DNA of 64,000 bases from Candidatus Cloacimonadota bacterium (GCA_029781115.1 JAKOXG010000004.1:1-64000), one strand, 5' to 3'. Shown: positions 18,344 through 29,450, counted from the first letter of the stretch. Notes: a model not told the origin generated them from the letters alone. Translations and numbers: made by a program.

Positions 18344-19048
18344 ATGAAACATAGTAAAAGGTACAAACATGCCTACTCGATGTTCGATCGCCAAAAGCGC
18401 TTCGATCTTGATGAAGCGCTGAAGATCTTGAAGACCCTTCCCGCCTCCAAATTTGATGAGACCGTGGAAGTGCACTTCAACCTGGGCGTCGACCCTCGAA
18501 AAGCCGACCAGCAAATCCGTAACTCGCTGATCTTGCCACATGGAACAGGTAAGACCGTGCGCGTGCTCGTGTTTGCAGAAGGCGACAAGGCAACAGAAGC
18601 CAGCAATGCTGGCGCCGATTACGTCGGATTGGATGACCTGGTCGAAAAGATCAGCGGTGGCTGGTTTGACTTTGATGTAGTCATCACCACACCAAATCTG
18701 ATGGGACGTATCGGAAAACTGGGAAGAGTATTGGGCCCACGCGGCTTGATGCCCAACCCCAAAGTCGGGACTGTTACCATGGACATCGGCAAAGCTGTCG
18801 AAGAAGCCAAGGGTGGCAAAGTCGCCTATAGGGTGGATAAATTTGCCAACCTTCACATTCCGGCAGGCAAGATCAGCTTTGGCGCAGAACAACTCAAAGA
18901 TAACATCAAAGCCATCCTGGCCGCTGTCATCAAAGACAGACCTTCCACGATGAAAGGCGTGTATATCAAGAGTATCACCCTCTGCACCACCATGGGCCCC
19001 GGCATCAAACTACAGGTCGCAAGCGCAACCTTGGAAGCTAAAAGCTAA
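18344..19048 (+). CDS. rplA: Ribosomal protein L1
   Basis: 234 residues, with an AAGGAGAG ribosome-binding site. Shows the L1 signature [20 protein letters not shown]. Forms the L1 stalk and commonly represses its own operon by binding the mRNA leader near rplK; no L1-binding hairpin was verified here. Confidence 0.97.
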   Translation: MKHSKRYKHAYSMFDRQKRFDLDEALKILKTLPASKFDETVEVHFNLGVDPRKADQQIRNSLILPHGTGKTVRVLVFAEGDKATEASNAGADYVGLDDLVEKISGGWFDFDVVITTPNLMGRIGKLGRVLGPRGLMPNPKVGTVTMDIGKAVEEAKGGKVAYRVDKFANLHIPAGKISFGAEQLKDNIKAILAAVIKDRPSTMKGVYIKSITLCTTMGPGIKLQVASATLEAKS

Positions 19049-19059
19049 GGGAGATTGAA

Positions 19060-19596
19060 ATGGTTCAAAGTGTAAAATATGATATCGTAGCACATTTGAA
19101 AGAAAGATTTAGCGGCGCCAAAGCGATCGTACTTGTGGATTATAAGGGAATCAACGTCGAACAAGTAAACCAATTACGCCGTAGATTCAGAGCGGAAAAC
19201 GTGGATTACTTCGTTCAGAAAAACACCCTGATCAAGTTAGCTCTCAACGATCTCGGTATTACAGACTTAGACGCTCATCTTATCGGCCCCACCGCAGTTG
19301 CGGTCTGCCATGAGGATGAAGTAGCACCGACCCGCGTGTTGGTGAAATTCAACAAAGAAGTGATGGATAACGCAGAGTTTCCCAGCTTTAAGGCAGGCTT
19401 CGTTTCCGGAGTGGTGCTGGATGTCAATCAGCTTACAGCATTGGCAGCCATGCCTTCCAGAGATGAGTTGCTGGCCAAGGTTTTGGGAAGCGCCCAAGCA
19501 CCGCTTACCAACTTCTTGAGTGTATCCCAAGGCATTATCCGCAAATTTATCTATGCGGTGCAAGCCATCCGTGACAAAGACACGGAAGCCAGTTAA
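19060..19596 (+). CDS. rplJ: Ribosomal protein L10
   Basis: 178 residues. Carries the N-terminal rRNA-binding part ([20 protein letters not shown]) and a C-terminal helix for L7/L12 dimers. The start lies only 11 bp after rplA, so there is no room for the L10 leader RNA seen in many bacteria. Confidence 0.97.
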   Translation: MVQSVKYDIVAHLKERFSGAKAIVLVDYKGINVEQVNQLRRRFRAENVDYFVQKNTLIKLALNDLGITDLDAHLIGPTAVAVCHEDEVAPTRVLVKFNKEVMDNAEFPSFKAGFVSGVVLDVNQLTALAAMPSRDELLAKVLGSAQAPLTNFLSVSQGIIRKFIYAVQAIRDKDTEAS

Positions 19597-19631
19597 TAGG
19601 ACCCAAAATTAATTATACCCTGGAGGAAAAA

Positions 19632-20012
19632 ATGTCCGATAAACAACAACAAGTAATTGAGTTGATCAAAGGGATGACCGTATTGGAACTCTCTGAATTG
19701 GTCAAAGAGATGGAAGAAGTATTTGGTGTTTCAGCCGCAGCTCCCGTAGCCGCCTTTGCAGGCCCCATGCCCGGCGCCGCTGAAGAAGCCAAAGAAGAAC
19801 AAAGTGAATTTGACGTGATCCTTACAAGTGCCGGCGACAAGAAGATCAACGTGATCAAAGTCGTGCGTGAAATCACCAAACTTGGTCTCAAGGAAGCAAA
19901 AGACCTGGTCGACAGTGCTCCCAAAATGGTGGTTGAAAAAGTGGGCAAAGAAGAGGCTGAACAGGTTAAGCATAAACTTGAAGAAGCTGGTGCCACAGTC
20001 GAGCTTAAGTAA
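19632..20012 (+). CDS. rplL: Ribosomal protein L7/L12
   Basis: 126 residues. N-terminal dimerisation domain, an Ala-rich hinge ([17 protein letters not shown]) and the C-terminal factor-binding domain with [25 protein letters not shown] precedes the start. It recruits translational GTPases. Confidence 0.97.
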   Translation: MSDKQQQVIELIKGMTVLELSELVKEMEEVFGVSAAAPVAAFAGPMPGAAEEAKEEQSEFDVILTSAGDKKINVIKVVREITKLGLKEAKDLVDSAPKMVVEKVGKEEAEQVKHKLEEAGATVELK

Positions 20013-20034
20013 GGGATCACATCCCGAAACATTT

Positions 20035-20068
20035 GTCCAAAGAAAGTCCAGCGGGGCTTTCTTTGGGC
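20035..20068 (+). promoter_or_regulatory. Strong hairpin in the rplL-rpoB gap (attenuator or processing site)
   Basis: A stem of about 15 bp, GTCCAAAGAAAGTCC pairing with GGGCTTTCTTTGGGC around AGCG, with two G-T wobbles. There is no T-run after it, so full termination is unlikely. In E. coli the same gap holds a partial terminator and an RNase III site that set the ratio of ribosomal protein to polymerase synthesis; a similar role is inferred. Confidence 0.6.
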
Positions 20069-20227
20069 TTTAAATATGTATATAAAAGTCAGCGTGCAAA
20101 GCTTGCATACCGCATCAAATAGAGCCCTTAGCCTTGAGCTTGGGGCCCGGTAGGTTATTGTGCAGGCAAGCACAACCCCCAATATCACAGATACTTGTAT
20201 GTATCACAATCTAAAAGGAGTGGGCTT

Positions 20228-23200
20228 TTGAGAAAGATCAAAAGTTTTTCCCGTATATCCGAAAGATTTGCGGAACTTGGAATCCCTGAAGTGCAGATTC
20301 CCAACCTCTTGGCGATGCAAGTGGAATCATTCGACGATTTCCTCCAGAAGGATGTCCATCCTCAGCGTCGTGAAAAGAAGGGACTGCAAGCTGTGTTTGA
20401 ATCCATCTTTCCTCTGGAAGATGCGAAAGGGAACTTCCTGCTTGAGTTTTCGGAATACAACGTGTTGCAAGAGAAATACTCCATAGACGAATGCCGTGAC
20501 CGCAATCTCTCCTATCAGGCACCCCTGAAGGTGAAGATGAGGCTTAGCATATTTGAAGACAACGAGGGAGTCCGTGAACATAAAGACACCATCGAACAGG
20601 ATGTCTTTTTGGGTGAGATTCCACTCATTACCCAACAGGGAACCTTCGTGATCAACGGTGCCGAGAGAGTGATCATCTCTCAGTTGCAACGCTCGCCTGG
20701 AGTATTCTTTTCAGAAGACAAACATCCCAGCGGAAAGACCCTCTATTCCGCCAAAGTGATTCCCTACAACGGATCCTGGCTGGAATTTGACATCGATATT
20801 CACGATGTGATGTATGTGCATATCGACAAGCGGCGCAAGCTTCCCGTTACCACCCTTTTGCGTGCCATCGGCATCTCCACAAACGAAGACTTGAGAAAAG
20901 TGTTTTACCAGAGTGAAAAGCTTGGCATCAAAGAGGCGAAAGGTCGCCATTTATTCAAGGACATCTCCGTCAAAAGTGAGCCGGAGCCCATTGCCTTTGC
21001 CAATGAACAGATTACGGATACTCTCATAGAGATTCTCGCTTCTCATAAGATCAAGACGGTGGAGGTGATCGATTACGATTTTGAAATCGCCAGAAAAGTG
21101 CTGGAAAATACAATTGCCAAAGACCCCACAACCAATACAGAAGAAGCCCTGCATAAAATATATAACCTGATACGTCCCGGCGAAGAAGCTCCCCTGGAAG
21201 CGGCTCAACAACTGGTTGACCGTATGTTCTTCAACGAAAAACGCTACAACCTGGGAGAAGTGGGACGCTATAAAATCAATAAAAGACTGGGAATAGATGT
21301 CGATGAAAGCGTGCTTACCCTGCATGTAACCGACTTTGTGCACATCTTTAAGACGCTGATCAATATCTATAACGATGAAGATGAAATAGATGACATCGAT
21401 GCCCTCTCAAACCGGAGAGTGCGCACCGTGGGTGAGCTCTTGCAAGAGCAATATACCATCGGCCTTTCCATGATGGCACGCATCATTTCGGAGCGTTTGG
21501 CCATCTCCAACACGGATGAGGTTACAGTGCATGATCTGGTAAACAGCAACGCCATGATCTCCGTGGTGCAATCCTTCTTCCTTACGGGGCAGCTTTCACA
21601 GTATATGGAACAAACCAATCCTTTGGCAGCACTCAGGCACAAGAGAGCGCTGTCTGCCCTCGGCCCCGGCGGCCTCACCAGAGACAGAGCCGGCTTTGAA
21701 GTGAGGGACGTGCACTTTTCGCACTATGGACGCATATGCCCCATTGAGACTCCGGAAGGACCCAATATCGGCCTCATCGTGTCTCCCTCCATATATTCCA
21801 GGATCAACCACCTGGGCTTTATCGAGACACCATATCGCAAGGTGGTGGATGGTAAGGTAACAGACGAATATGTGTATATGGATGCAGCGGAAGAAGATAA
21901 ATATATCATCGGGCAATCAGACGTGGAGCTGAACGACGATCGTAGCTTCAAGAGCGAAACTATCTTTGCGCGTGAGCGTGGAGAATTTATGCAAGTGAGC
22001 CCGGATAAGATTGACTTTATGGATGTGGCTCCTCAGCAAATGGTCTCCGTCTCTGCTGCCATGATACCTTTCTTGGAGCATGACGACGCAAACCGTGCCC
22101 TGATGGGCTCGAACATGCAACGTCAAGCTGTGCCACTCATCAACCCCCAGGCTCCCATCGTGGGTACGGGGATGGAAAAGATAGTGACTACAGATACATC
22201 CACCATCACGGTGGCTCCCTTTGATGGCATCGTCACAGACGTAAATTCAACCTATGTGGAGATCAAGCCCACAGATGAAAAAGACGAAGCCTTCTATCTG
22301 AGCACGGCAAACCGCATATATCTCAAGAAGTTTATGCGCACAAACCAGGACACCTGCGTGAACCAACGCCCCATCGTGAGATTGGGAGATACGGTGAAGA
22401 AAAACCAGCCCATCTCTGATGGTGCCTGTGTGGAAGATAACCGTCTTGCCTTGGGCACTAATATGTTGGTTGCTTTCATGCCCTGGTATGGTTACAACTA
22501 TGAAGACGCCATCATCCTCAGCGAGAAGGTGGCGCGTGAAGATACCCTCACCTCCATCTACATCGAAGAGATGGAAGTGCTGGTGCGCAATGTGAAAAAC
22601 GGCCGTGAAGAACTGGCCTATGATATCCCCAACGTCCCAGCGGCTTCCCTGAAAAACCTGGATAAAACAGGTATCATCCGCGTGGGTGCCGTGATCAATG
22701 CCGGCGATATTATCGTGGGTAAGGTCACACCCAAGAGCGTTGAGATCGATCCCTCTCCAGAGGAAAACCTGATGCGGGCCCTCTTTGGTGACCGCGCCGG
22801 CGATTTTACCAATAGCTCCCTCAAAGCCAAACCCGGCATGGAAGGTGTGGTGATCGACGTGAAGGTCTTTTCCAGGCTGGATGACGGTGCCGAGTTTGAA
22901 GAGGATATGGAAGAAAAGATTCTCAAACTCAAGGATGAGCTCAACCTGCGCCGCATGAAGGTGGAGGAGTTCAAGCAAGAGAAGCTTACCTCCATGCTTA
23001 TCGGTGAAAAGGCCAAAACCATCTGGGATGAAAAGAGTAACGTCTACTTCATCGCCCCCGGCAAGAAAATCACCGCCAAAGATATTGAGCGGATCAACTT
23101 CCGTCGCTTGGATCTGGATGTAGACTTGGTGGAAGACATGAGCAAAAACGAGCTCATCTACTCACAAGTTGTCCTCAAGATCAAGCAATCTTTGGAACAG

Positions 23201-24016
23201 AGCGAAAACGTATATCGCAAATCCCGCGAACGCATTCGCCATGGAGACGAACTTCAGTATGGGGTGCGCAAAATGGTGAAGGTGTATGTGGCCAAAAAGA
23301 GAAAGATCGAGGTGGGTGACAAGATGGCGGGACGCCACGGAAACAAAGGCGTCATCTCCATTGTAGCACCCATAGAAGATATGCCCTTTACCGAGGATGG
23401 CACACCGGTTGACATCGTGCTCAACCCTCTGGGCGTGCCCTCCCGTATGAATATCGGCCAGATCATGGAAACTCACCTGGGTATGGCCGCCAAGACCTTG
23501 GGCTACGAGGTGGAAACTCCCATCTTTGATGGCGCCTCCGTGGATGACATCAAACAGGAACTGATCAAAGCCGGCTTGGAGCCGGACGGGAAGCAGCGCC
23601 TCTATGATGGCAAGACGGGTGAACCCTTCAAAGAAAGAGTCACGGTGGGTGTCATCTACATGATGAAGCTCAATCACCTTGTGGCAGACAAGATGCACGC
23701 CCGTTCCACCGGCCCTTACTCCCTGATCACGCAGCAACCTCTGGGCGGAAAAGCTCAGCATGGTGGCCAGCGTCTGGGAGAAATGGAAGTTTGGGCTCTG
23801 GAAGCCTACGGTGCTGCACATATCTTGGAAGAGATGCTCACCATCAAATCAGACGATGTGGATGGTAGAAACAATGCTTTCAAAGCTATTACCAAAGGGG
23901 AAAATCCACCCCCTCCAGGGATTCCGGAATCTTTCAATGTGTTGATCAGCGAGCTGAAATCTCTGGGCTTTGACATCGAATTTATCAAAGAATCCGACGA
24001 CATACAGGGAAGGTAG
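20228..24016 (+). CDS. rpoB: RNA polymerase beta subunit
   Basis: 1262 residues from TTG 20228, chosen because AAGGAG (20215-20220) is 7 bp upstream; an ATG at 20195 would place that site inside the gene. The protein starts RKIKSFSRISERFAELGIP. Rifampicin-region and core motifs are present (FFLTGQLSQYMEQTNPLA, HKRALSALGPGGL, GNKGVIS), as is the C-terminal KAQHGGQRLGEMEVWALEAY. The rpoC start follows after 3 bp. Confidence 0.97.
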   Translation: MRKIKSFSRISERFAELGIPEVQIPNLLAMQVESFDDFLQKDVHPQRREKKGLQAVFESIFPLEDAKGNFLLEFSEYNVLQEKYSIDECRDRNLSYQAPLKVKMRLSIFEDNEGVREHKDTIEQDVFLGEIPLITQQGTFVINGAERVIISQLQRSPGVFFSEDKHPSGKTLYSAKVIPYNGSWLEFDIDIHDVMYVHIDKRRKLPVTTLLRAIGISTNEDLRKVFYQSEKLGIKEAKGRHLFKDISVKSEPEPIAFANEQITDTLIEILASHKIKTVEVIDYDFEIARKVLENTIAKDPTTNTEEALHKIYNLIRPGEEAPLEAAQQLVDRMFFNEKRYNLGEVGRYKINKRLGIDVDESVLTLHVTDFVHIFKTLINIYNDEDEIDDIDALSNRRVRTVGELLQEQYTIGLSMMARIISERLAISNTDEVTVHDLVNSNAMISVVQSFFLTGQLSQYMEQTNPLAALRHKRALSALGPGGLTRDRAGFEVRDVHFSHYGRICPIETPEGPNIGLIVSPSIYSRINHLGFIETPYRKVVDGKVTDEYVYMDAAEEDKYIIGQSDVELNDDRSFKSETIFARERGEFMQVSPDKIDFMDVAPQQMVSVSAAMIPFLEHDDANRALMGSNMQRQAVPLINPQAPIVGTGMEKIVTTDTSTITVAPFDGIVTDVNSTYVEIKPTDEKDEAFYLSTANRIYLKKFMRTNQDTCVNQRPIVRLGDTVKKNQPISDGACVEDNRLALGTNMLVAFMPWYGYNYEDAIILSEKVAREDTLTSIYIEEMEVLVRNVKNGREELAYDIPNVPAASLKNLDKTGIIRVGAVINAGDIIVGKVTPKSVEIDPSPEENLMRALFGDRAGDFTNSSLKAKPGMEGVVIDVKVFSRLDDGAEFEEDMEEKILKLKDELNLRRMKVEEFKQEKLTSMLIGEKAKTIWDEKSNVYFIAPGKKITAKDIERINFRRLDLDVDLVEDMSKNELIYSQVVLKIKQSLEQSENVYRKSRERIRHGDELQYGVRKMVKVYVAKKRKIEVGDKMAGRHGNKGVISIVAPIEDMPFTEDGTPVDIVLNPLGVPSRMNIGQIMETHLGMAAKTLGYEVETPIFDGASVDDIKQELIKAGLEPDGKQRLYDGKTGEPFKERVTVGVIYMMKLNHLVADKMHARSTGPYSLITQQPLGGKAQHGGQRLGEMEVWALEAYGAAHILEEMLTIKSDDVDGRNNAFKAITKGENPPPPGIPESFNVLISELKSLGFDIEFIKESDDIQGR

Positions 24017-24019
24017 AAA

Positions 24020-27000
24020 ATGTTAAAAGAAAACAGACGTGAAATCCGACCCAATGACTACGACTTTGTGCGCATCAGTATCGCCTCCCCCGAAACCATC
24101 GTAAACCAATGGTCTCACGGAGAAGTCACCAAACCGGATACCCTGAACTACCGCACCCTCAAACCCGAAAAAGACGGCCTATTCTGCGAAAGAATCTTTG
24201 GACCGGAAAGGGATTATGAGTGCGCCTGCGGAAAGTATAAAAAGAAACGCTTTCAAAACACGGTCTGTGACCGCTGTAACGTGCTCGTAACCACTTCCAG
24301 GGTGCGCCGTACCCGCATGGGACACATCCAATTGGCAGTTCCTATCGCCCATATTTGGTTTGTGAAAAGTGCTCCCAGCAAGATCGGAACCCTGCTGGAT
24401 ATGACGGTGAAAGACCTGGAGCGTGTGCTCTATTATGAGTCCTTCATCGTGATAGACCCAGGCGATAGCCCCTATGAAAAGATGGAGCTGATCGAAGTGG
24501 AAGAGTATCTTGAGATCAAAGATAAGGTGGGGGACAACTTCCTTTGCCTCATGGGTGGAGAAGCTATCCGTGAACTGCTCAAACGCATTGATCTCAAAAA
24601 CGAAGCTCTAAACATCCGCTCCCGTCTCAAGATGGAAAGAGCGGCTTTGCATAAACAAAAACTCGTAAACAAACTCAAAGTGGTGGATGCCTTCATCAAG
24701 AGTGGAAACAACCCTGAGGATATGGTGTTGGAAGTATTACCTGTATTGCCTCCCACGCTCAGACCCCTGGTTCCCCTGGAAGGCGGCCGCTTTGCAACTG
24801 CTGACTTCAACGATCTGTATCGCAGAGTCATCACCCGTAACAATAGGCTCAAACAACTTATCGAGATCAGAGCTCCCGAAGTGATCTTGCGCAACGAGAA
24901 ACGCATGCTGCAAGAAGCTGTGGACGCATTGATCGACAACTCTCGCAAGGCGCGCCCCGTCAGAGGAAGAGGAGGCAGACCCCTGAAGTCTTTGACCGAC
25001 CAGCTCAAAGGCAAGCAAGGACGCTTCCGTCAGAACCTCCTGGGTAAACGTGTGGACTATTCCGGCCGTTCCGTGATCACCGTAGGTCCAGAGCTCAAGC
25101 TGTATCAATGTGGCTTGCCCAAGGATATGGCGGTAGAGCTTTTCAAACCCTATCTCATTGAGCGTCTGCAAAAGATGGGTGAAGCGGACAAGGTGAAGAA
25201 TGCCAAGAAACTAATCGAGAAAAAGCAGCCGGAAATCTGGTCTATCCTGGAAGATGTGATCAAAGATTATCCCGTGCTTTTGAACCGTGCGCCCACCTTG
25301 CACCGCCTGGGCATCCAGGCGTTTATGCCTGTTTTGACCGATAACAAAGCCATCCAGCTGCACCCCATGGTCTGTGTGCCTTTCAACGCAGACTTTGACG
25401 GTGACCAGATGGGTGTATACGTGCCGCTCAGTCATGAGGCACAGATAGAAGCCAGAGTGCTGATGCTCTCCACGCGCAACCTGCTTTTGCCGGCAAACGG
25501 ACGCCTGGCCATGGCTGCCAACCAAGACATCGTTCTGGGCTGCTTTTATCTCACCATGGAAGGCATTGAGGCTCCGCAAGACATCAGCAAGCTGCGCAGA
25601 TTTTACTCTCCCCTGGAAGTGATCTCCGCCTTTGAAAATGAAGAGCAACTCGCTTCCGTGAAGGGACAGACCGACTTCCCGCGCGAACTGGACGTACACA
25701 CCTGGATCAGAGTCAAGATAGATAACGAACTCGTCACCACCACAGTGGGACGCGTGCTCTTCAACCAGGTCATCCCTCCCGAAGTGGGATATCAGAATAA
25801 AACCTTTGACAAAGGCGGGCTCAATGACCTCGCCATGATCTCCTATGATGCAGCAGGTCAACATCGCACTGCCATCATGCTGGATGAACTCAAAGACCTC
25901 GGCTTCCGATATGCCACCAAAGCCGGTGTAACCTTCAGCTTTGCAGATATCGTGGTGCCTGAGCGCAAAGACGAAATCATCGAAGAAGCAGAAGCCGAAG
26001 TGAAGAAGGTCTTTGACCTGCACCAGAAGGGCGGTATCACAGAAAATGAGCGCGTGGGACGTGTGGTTGACCTCTGGAAAAAGACCACTGTGAAAGTTAC
26101 CGACGAGATGATGGAAGAACTCACAAACCACCGCGAAGGCCTGAACTCCATTTACCTGATGTACAAATCCGGTGCACGCGGTTCCAAAGACCAGATCAAG
26201 CAATTGGGCGGAATGCGCGGACTGATGGATAAGCCCTCCAAGATCGGAGCTACCGGTGGTGTGGACGTGATCGAAACGCCCATCAAATCCAACTTCTATG
26301 AAGGCCTCACTGTGTTGGAATACTTCGTATCCACTCACGGTGCACGTAAAGGTCTGGCAGATACAGCTCTCAAAACTGCTGACGCCGGTTACCTCACCCG
26401 CAGATTGGTGGACGTGGCTCAAAATGCCATCATCACCGAAGAAGACTGCGGCACCGTCAGAGGCGTGCATATGAGCATCCACAAAGAAGGCAACGACGTG
26501 GTGCAATCCCTGGCAGAACGCATCCAGGGCCGCACCGCTCTGGAAGACGTGGTAGACCCCATCACCGGCAGAATCCTGGTATCCGCCGGCGAAGAGATTT
26601 CCAACAAGATGGCTCGCACCATCCAAAACCATGGCATCATAGATGTTTACGTGCGCTCTGTGCTCACTTGTGAAGCGGAACGTGGCATCTGTGCCAAATG
26701 TTATGGACGCAACCTGGCCACCCAAAAGCCGGCTACCATTGGTGACCCTGTGGGCATCATCGCCGCTCAAAGCATCGGTGAACCCGGAACACAGCTCACG
26801 CTGCGTACCTTCCACATCGGTGGAGCCGCATCCACAGCCACAGAGCTGGCGGAAGCTTCTTCCAGTCACGACGGTATCGTCAAATTTGACCGCATGAACA
26901 CCGTCACCAACCGCGAAGGCCACATGATCTCCGTCTCTCACTTGGGCAAGATCCACCTGATAGACCCTGAAGATAAGAAGACTGTTCTGGAAGAGTATAA

Positions 27001-28498
27001 GGTGGAATATGCTGCCACCGTGCATGTGAAGGATGGCGACACGATCACCAAGGGCACCAAGCTGCTCAGTTGGGACCAATTCAACAACCCCCTCATATCT
27101 TCTGCTGAAGGCGTGCTCTCTTATGACAACTTCATCAAAGATATTACCTATAAGGAAGAATACAACGATATCACCTTCTCCAAGGATATCACCATCATCG
27201 AATCCAAAGACCGCAAGAAACAGCCCCAATTCCGCATTGTGGCAGATGATGGCTCTGCTGTTTTGATCCCTTTACCTGCGGGTTTGGTCATCAAGATGGA
27301 CGACGGTGCCTATGTGCACACGGGCGACATCCTCGGCCAGACCTCACGTATGACCATCAAACAAAGAGACATCACCGGTGGCTTGCCCAGGGTGCAAGAC
27401 CTCTTTGAAGCTCGTGTGCCCAAAGATAAAGCCAAGATTTCAGATATCAACGGCCGCGTCACCATCGGCGGACTCAAGAAAGCTGGACGTGACATCTTTG
27501 TGACCCCCTCAAACGGTCTCTTTGCTCCGGCAGACGGCAAGATCATGATCATGACAGACGATGACGGCACCAGGATCGTGCTGCTCACAAACAAATCTGT
27601 GATCACCAAAAACGATGGAAAAGTGAGCATCAACACTGAAGGCAGAACCAAGACGGTTACCGTCTCCAAGCGCAGCGGCACCACCATGGAATACAAGATT
27701 CCCAGAAATATGGAAGTGATCGTTGAAGACGGCAAGAGAGTGAAGAAAGATATTCCTCTCTGCGGTCTCGTGTTTGAGATTCCCGAGCTTCAGGAAAACA
27801 TCGTCGAGACCGGAGATATGGTGCAGAAAGGCCAAGCTCTGGCCGGCCGCAAGTATTCCATTCCCAGTGGCAAACGTATCATCGTGCACCAGGGCGACTA
27901 TGTTGAAAGTGGAGACGCCCTTTCCGATGGTCCACTGGATCCACACGACATGCTGGTCAAAGGCATCATTGAGGCTCAGATCATGATCCTCAACGAGATC
28001 CAGGAAATCTACCGCAAACAAGGCGTGAAGATCGACGACAAACACGTGAGCGTCATCATCCGCCAGATGTTTAAGAAGGTGCGCATCACCGATCCCGGCA
28101 ATACCTCCTTCTTGGAAGGTGAGATCGTGGACAAGGTGCGTGTGGAGCGTGAAAATCGTGAAGTTTTGCAATTTGGCAAGGAACAAGCCCACTTTGAGCA
28201 ACTGCTTCTGGGCATCACCAAGACCTCATTGCTCACCGATAGCTGGCTATCCAGCGCCTCCTTCCAAGAGACCACCAAGGTGCTCACCAAAGCTGCCATC
28301 GAAGGCAGCATCGACCGCCTGGAAGGCCTCAAAGAAAGCATCATCCTTGGTCACCGCATCCCCGTGGGAACCGGCACCAAGGTCTACAACCAGACGATTG
28401 AAAGAGCCATTGCCGATGGAAAGACGGTGGCCGATATCATCGCTGAATACGCACACTCTGATGTCCAGGACGATACTGCGGACATCTTAGACTTTTAG
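24020..28498 (+). CDS. rpoC: RNA polymerase beta' subunit
   Basis: 1492 residues. The N-terminal zinc site is CACGKYKKKRFQNTVCDRC. The catalytic magnesium-binding motif NADFDGDQM lies near residue 455. The second zinc site includes CEAERGICAKCYGRNL. Hybrid-motif domains (repeated barrel-like segments around PSNGLFAPADGKI) occupy the region before the C-terminal EAAI-like end. An intact, full-length subunit co-transcribed with rpoB. Confidence 0.97.
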   Translation: MLKENRREIRPNDYDFVRISIASPETIVNQWSHGEVTKPDTLNYRTLKPEKDGLFCERIFGPERDYECACGKYKKKRFQNTVCDRCNVLVTTSRVRRTRMGHIQLAVPIAHIWFVKSAPSKIGTLLDMTVKDLERVLYYESFIVIDPGDSPYEKMELIEVEEYLEIKDKVGDNFLCLMGGEAIRELLKRIDLKNEALNIRSRLKMERAALHKQKLVNKLKVVDAFIKSGNNPEDMVLEVLPVLPPTLRPLVPLEGGRFATADFNDLYRRVITRNNRLKQLIEIRAPEVILRNEKRMLQEAVDALIDNSRKARPVRGRGGRPLKSLTDQLKGKQGRFRQNLLGKRVDYSGRSVITVGPELKLYQCGLPKDMAVELFKPYLIERLQKMGEADKVKNAKKLIEKKQPEIWSILEDVIKDYPVLLNRAPTLHRLGIQAFMPVLTDNKAIQLHPMVCVPFNADFDGDQMGVYVPLSHEAQIEARVLMLSTRNLLLPANGRLAMAANQDIVLGCFYLTMEGIEAPQDISKLRRFYSPLEVISAFENEEQLASVKGQTDFPRELDVHTWIRVKIDNELVTTTVGRVLFNQVIPPEVGYQNKTFDKGGLNDLAMISYDAAGQHRTAIMLDELKDLGFRYATKAGVTFSFADIVVPERKDEIIEEAEAEVKKVFDLHQKGGITENERVGRVVDLWKKTTVKVTDEMMEELTNHREGLNSIYLMYKSGARGSKDQIKQLGGMRGLMDKPSKIGATGGVDVIETPIKSNFYEGLTVLEYFVSTHGARKGLADTALKTADAGYLTRRLVDVAQNAIITEEDCGTVRGVHMSIHKEGNDVVQSLAERIQGRTALEDVVDPITGRILVSAGEEISNKMARTIQNHGIIDVYVRSVLTCEAERGICAKCYGRNLATQKPATIGDPVGIIAAQSIGEPGTQLTLRTFHIGGAASTATELAEASSSHDGIVKFDRMNTVTNREGHMISVSHLGKIHLIDPEDKKTVLEEYKVEYAATVHVKDGDTITKGTKLLSWDQFNNPLISSAEGVLSYDNFIKDITYKEEYNDITFSKDITIIESKDRKKQPQFRIVADDGSAVLIPLPAGLVIKMDDGAYVHTGDILGQTSRMTIKQRDITGGLPRVQDLFEARVPKDKAKISDINGRVTIGGLKKAGRDIFVTPSNGLFAPADGKIMIMTDDDGTRIVLLTNKSVITKNDGKVSINTEGRTKTVTVSKRSGTTMEYKIPRNMEVIVEDGKRVKKDIPLCGLVFEIPELQENIVETGDMVQKGQALAGRKYSIPSGKRIIVHQGDYVESGDALSDGPLDPHDMLVKGIIEAQIMILNEIQEIYRKQGVKIDDKHVSVIIRQMFKKVRITDPGNTSFLEGEIVDKVRVERENREVLQFGKEQAHFEQLLLGITKTSLLTDSWLSSASFQETTKVLTKAAIEGSIDRLEGLKESIILGHRIPVGTGTKVYNQTIERAIADGKTVADIIAEYAHSDVQDDTADILDF

Positions 28499-28542
28499 GA
28501 ATAAACCCAAATGAATAACATAAAACAAAACTGGAGGAATCA

Positions 28543-28917
28543 GTGCCAACAATCAATCAACTGATTAGAAAAGGCAGAACCCGGATCGAGAGTAAGAAGA
28601 AAAACAGGGCGCTTATGGGATGTCCGCAAAGGCGCGGAGTATGCACTCGTGTTTACACGACGACGCCCAAAAAACCAAACTCTGCTCTCAGGAAAGTAGC
28701 CCGTGTTCGTTTAGTTAACGGAATCGAAGTTACAGCTTATATTGGTGGCGAAGGTCACAACTTGCAAGAACACAGCATCGTGCTGGTGCGTGGTGGTCGT
28801 GTGAAAGACCTTCCCGGCGTGCGCTATCACATCGTGCGCGGAGCTTTAGACACCGCTGGTGTGGAAAAACGTACAAATTCACGTTCCAAATATGGAACCA
28901 AACGTCCAAAGAAATAA
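28543..28917 (+). CDS. rpsL: Ribosomal protein S12
   Basis: 124 residues from a GTG start, with GGAGG just upstream. Contains the conserved [19 protein letters not shown] with the Lys whose change gives streptomycin resistance, here wild type. It lies 44 bp after rpoC. Confidence 0.97.
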   Translation: MPTINQLIRKGRTRIESKKKNRALMGCPQRRGVCTRVYTTTPKKPNSALRKVARVRLVNGIEVTAYIGGEGHNLQEHSIVLVRGGRVKDLPGVRYHIVRGALDTAGVEKRTNSRSKYGTKRPKK

Positions 28918-28930
28918 GGTGAGGTAAAGC

Positions 28931-29401
28931 ATGTCCAGAAAGAGAAAAGCAGTAGTCCGCGAAGTATTGCCGGATCCCAAATACAACGACGTCGTGCTCA
29001 CCAAGTTTATGAACTGCCTCATGCTCAGTGGCAAGAAAAGCCTGGCTGAAAAGATCGTCTATGGCGCCTTTGACCTCATCGAGCAAAGGATGAAGCAGCC
29101 ACCCTTGGAAGTCTTTAAGACTGCCCTGGAAAATGTGCGTCCCATGGTGAAGGTCGTGTCTCGCCGCGTGGGTGGATCAAACTATCAGATCCCCATGGAA
29201 GTGAATGAGAAAAACGGCCGCGCCCTGGCTTTCAGATGGATCATCGCTTTTGCACGCGCTCGCAGCGAAAAGACCATGATCGAAAAGCTTGCCGCTGAAC
29301 TCATGGCTGCCTACAAAAAAGAAGGCGCTTCCATCAAGAAACGTGAGGAAACCCACAGGATGGCTGAAGCAAACAAAGCTTTTGCCCATCTCAGATGGTA
29401 A
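28931..29401 (+). CDS. rpsG: Ribosomal protein S7
   Basis: 156 residues, 13 bp after rpsL. It starts [20 protein letters not shown] and ends with the [20 protein letters not shown] typical of S7, the assembly initiator of the 30S head. The usual continuation fusA-tuf is missing here; a terminator follows instead. Confidence 0.97.
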   Translation: MSRKRKAVVREVLPDPKYNDVVLTKFMNCLMLSGKKSLAEKIVYGAFDLIEQRMKQPPLEVFKTALENVRPMVKVVSRRVGGSNYQIPMEVNEKNGRALAFRWIIAFARARSEKTMIEKLAAELMAAYKKEGASIKKREETHRMAEANKAFAHLRW

Positions 29402-29423
29402 AGCCAATCAACATCTTAAGCGA

Positions 29424-29450
29424 ATACCCCGGCTTCTGTGGCTGGGGTAT
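29424..29450 (+). terminator. Terminator of the rpoBC-rpsLG operon
   Basis: 10-bp stem ATACCCCGGC / GCTGGGGTAT (one G-T pair) with loop TTCTGTG, followed by a modest T-rich stretch (TTGCTTT). Confidence 0.75.

Noticed and set aside
19049-19059. L10 leader RNA before rplJ
   Set aside because: Only 11 bp separate rplA and rplJ, too short for the structure.
25211-27229. 672-codon open frame on the minus strand
   Set aside because: Lies entirely antisense to rpoC, rich in His/Phe/Val from codon complement; no family features.
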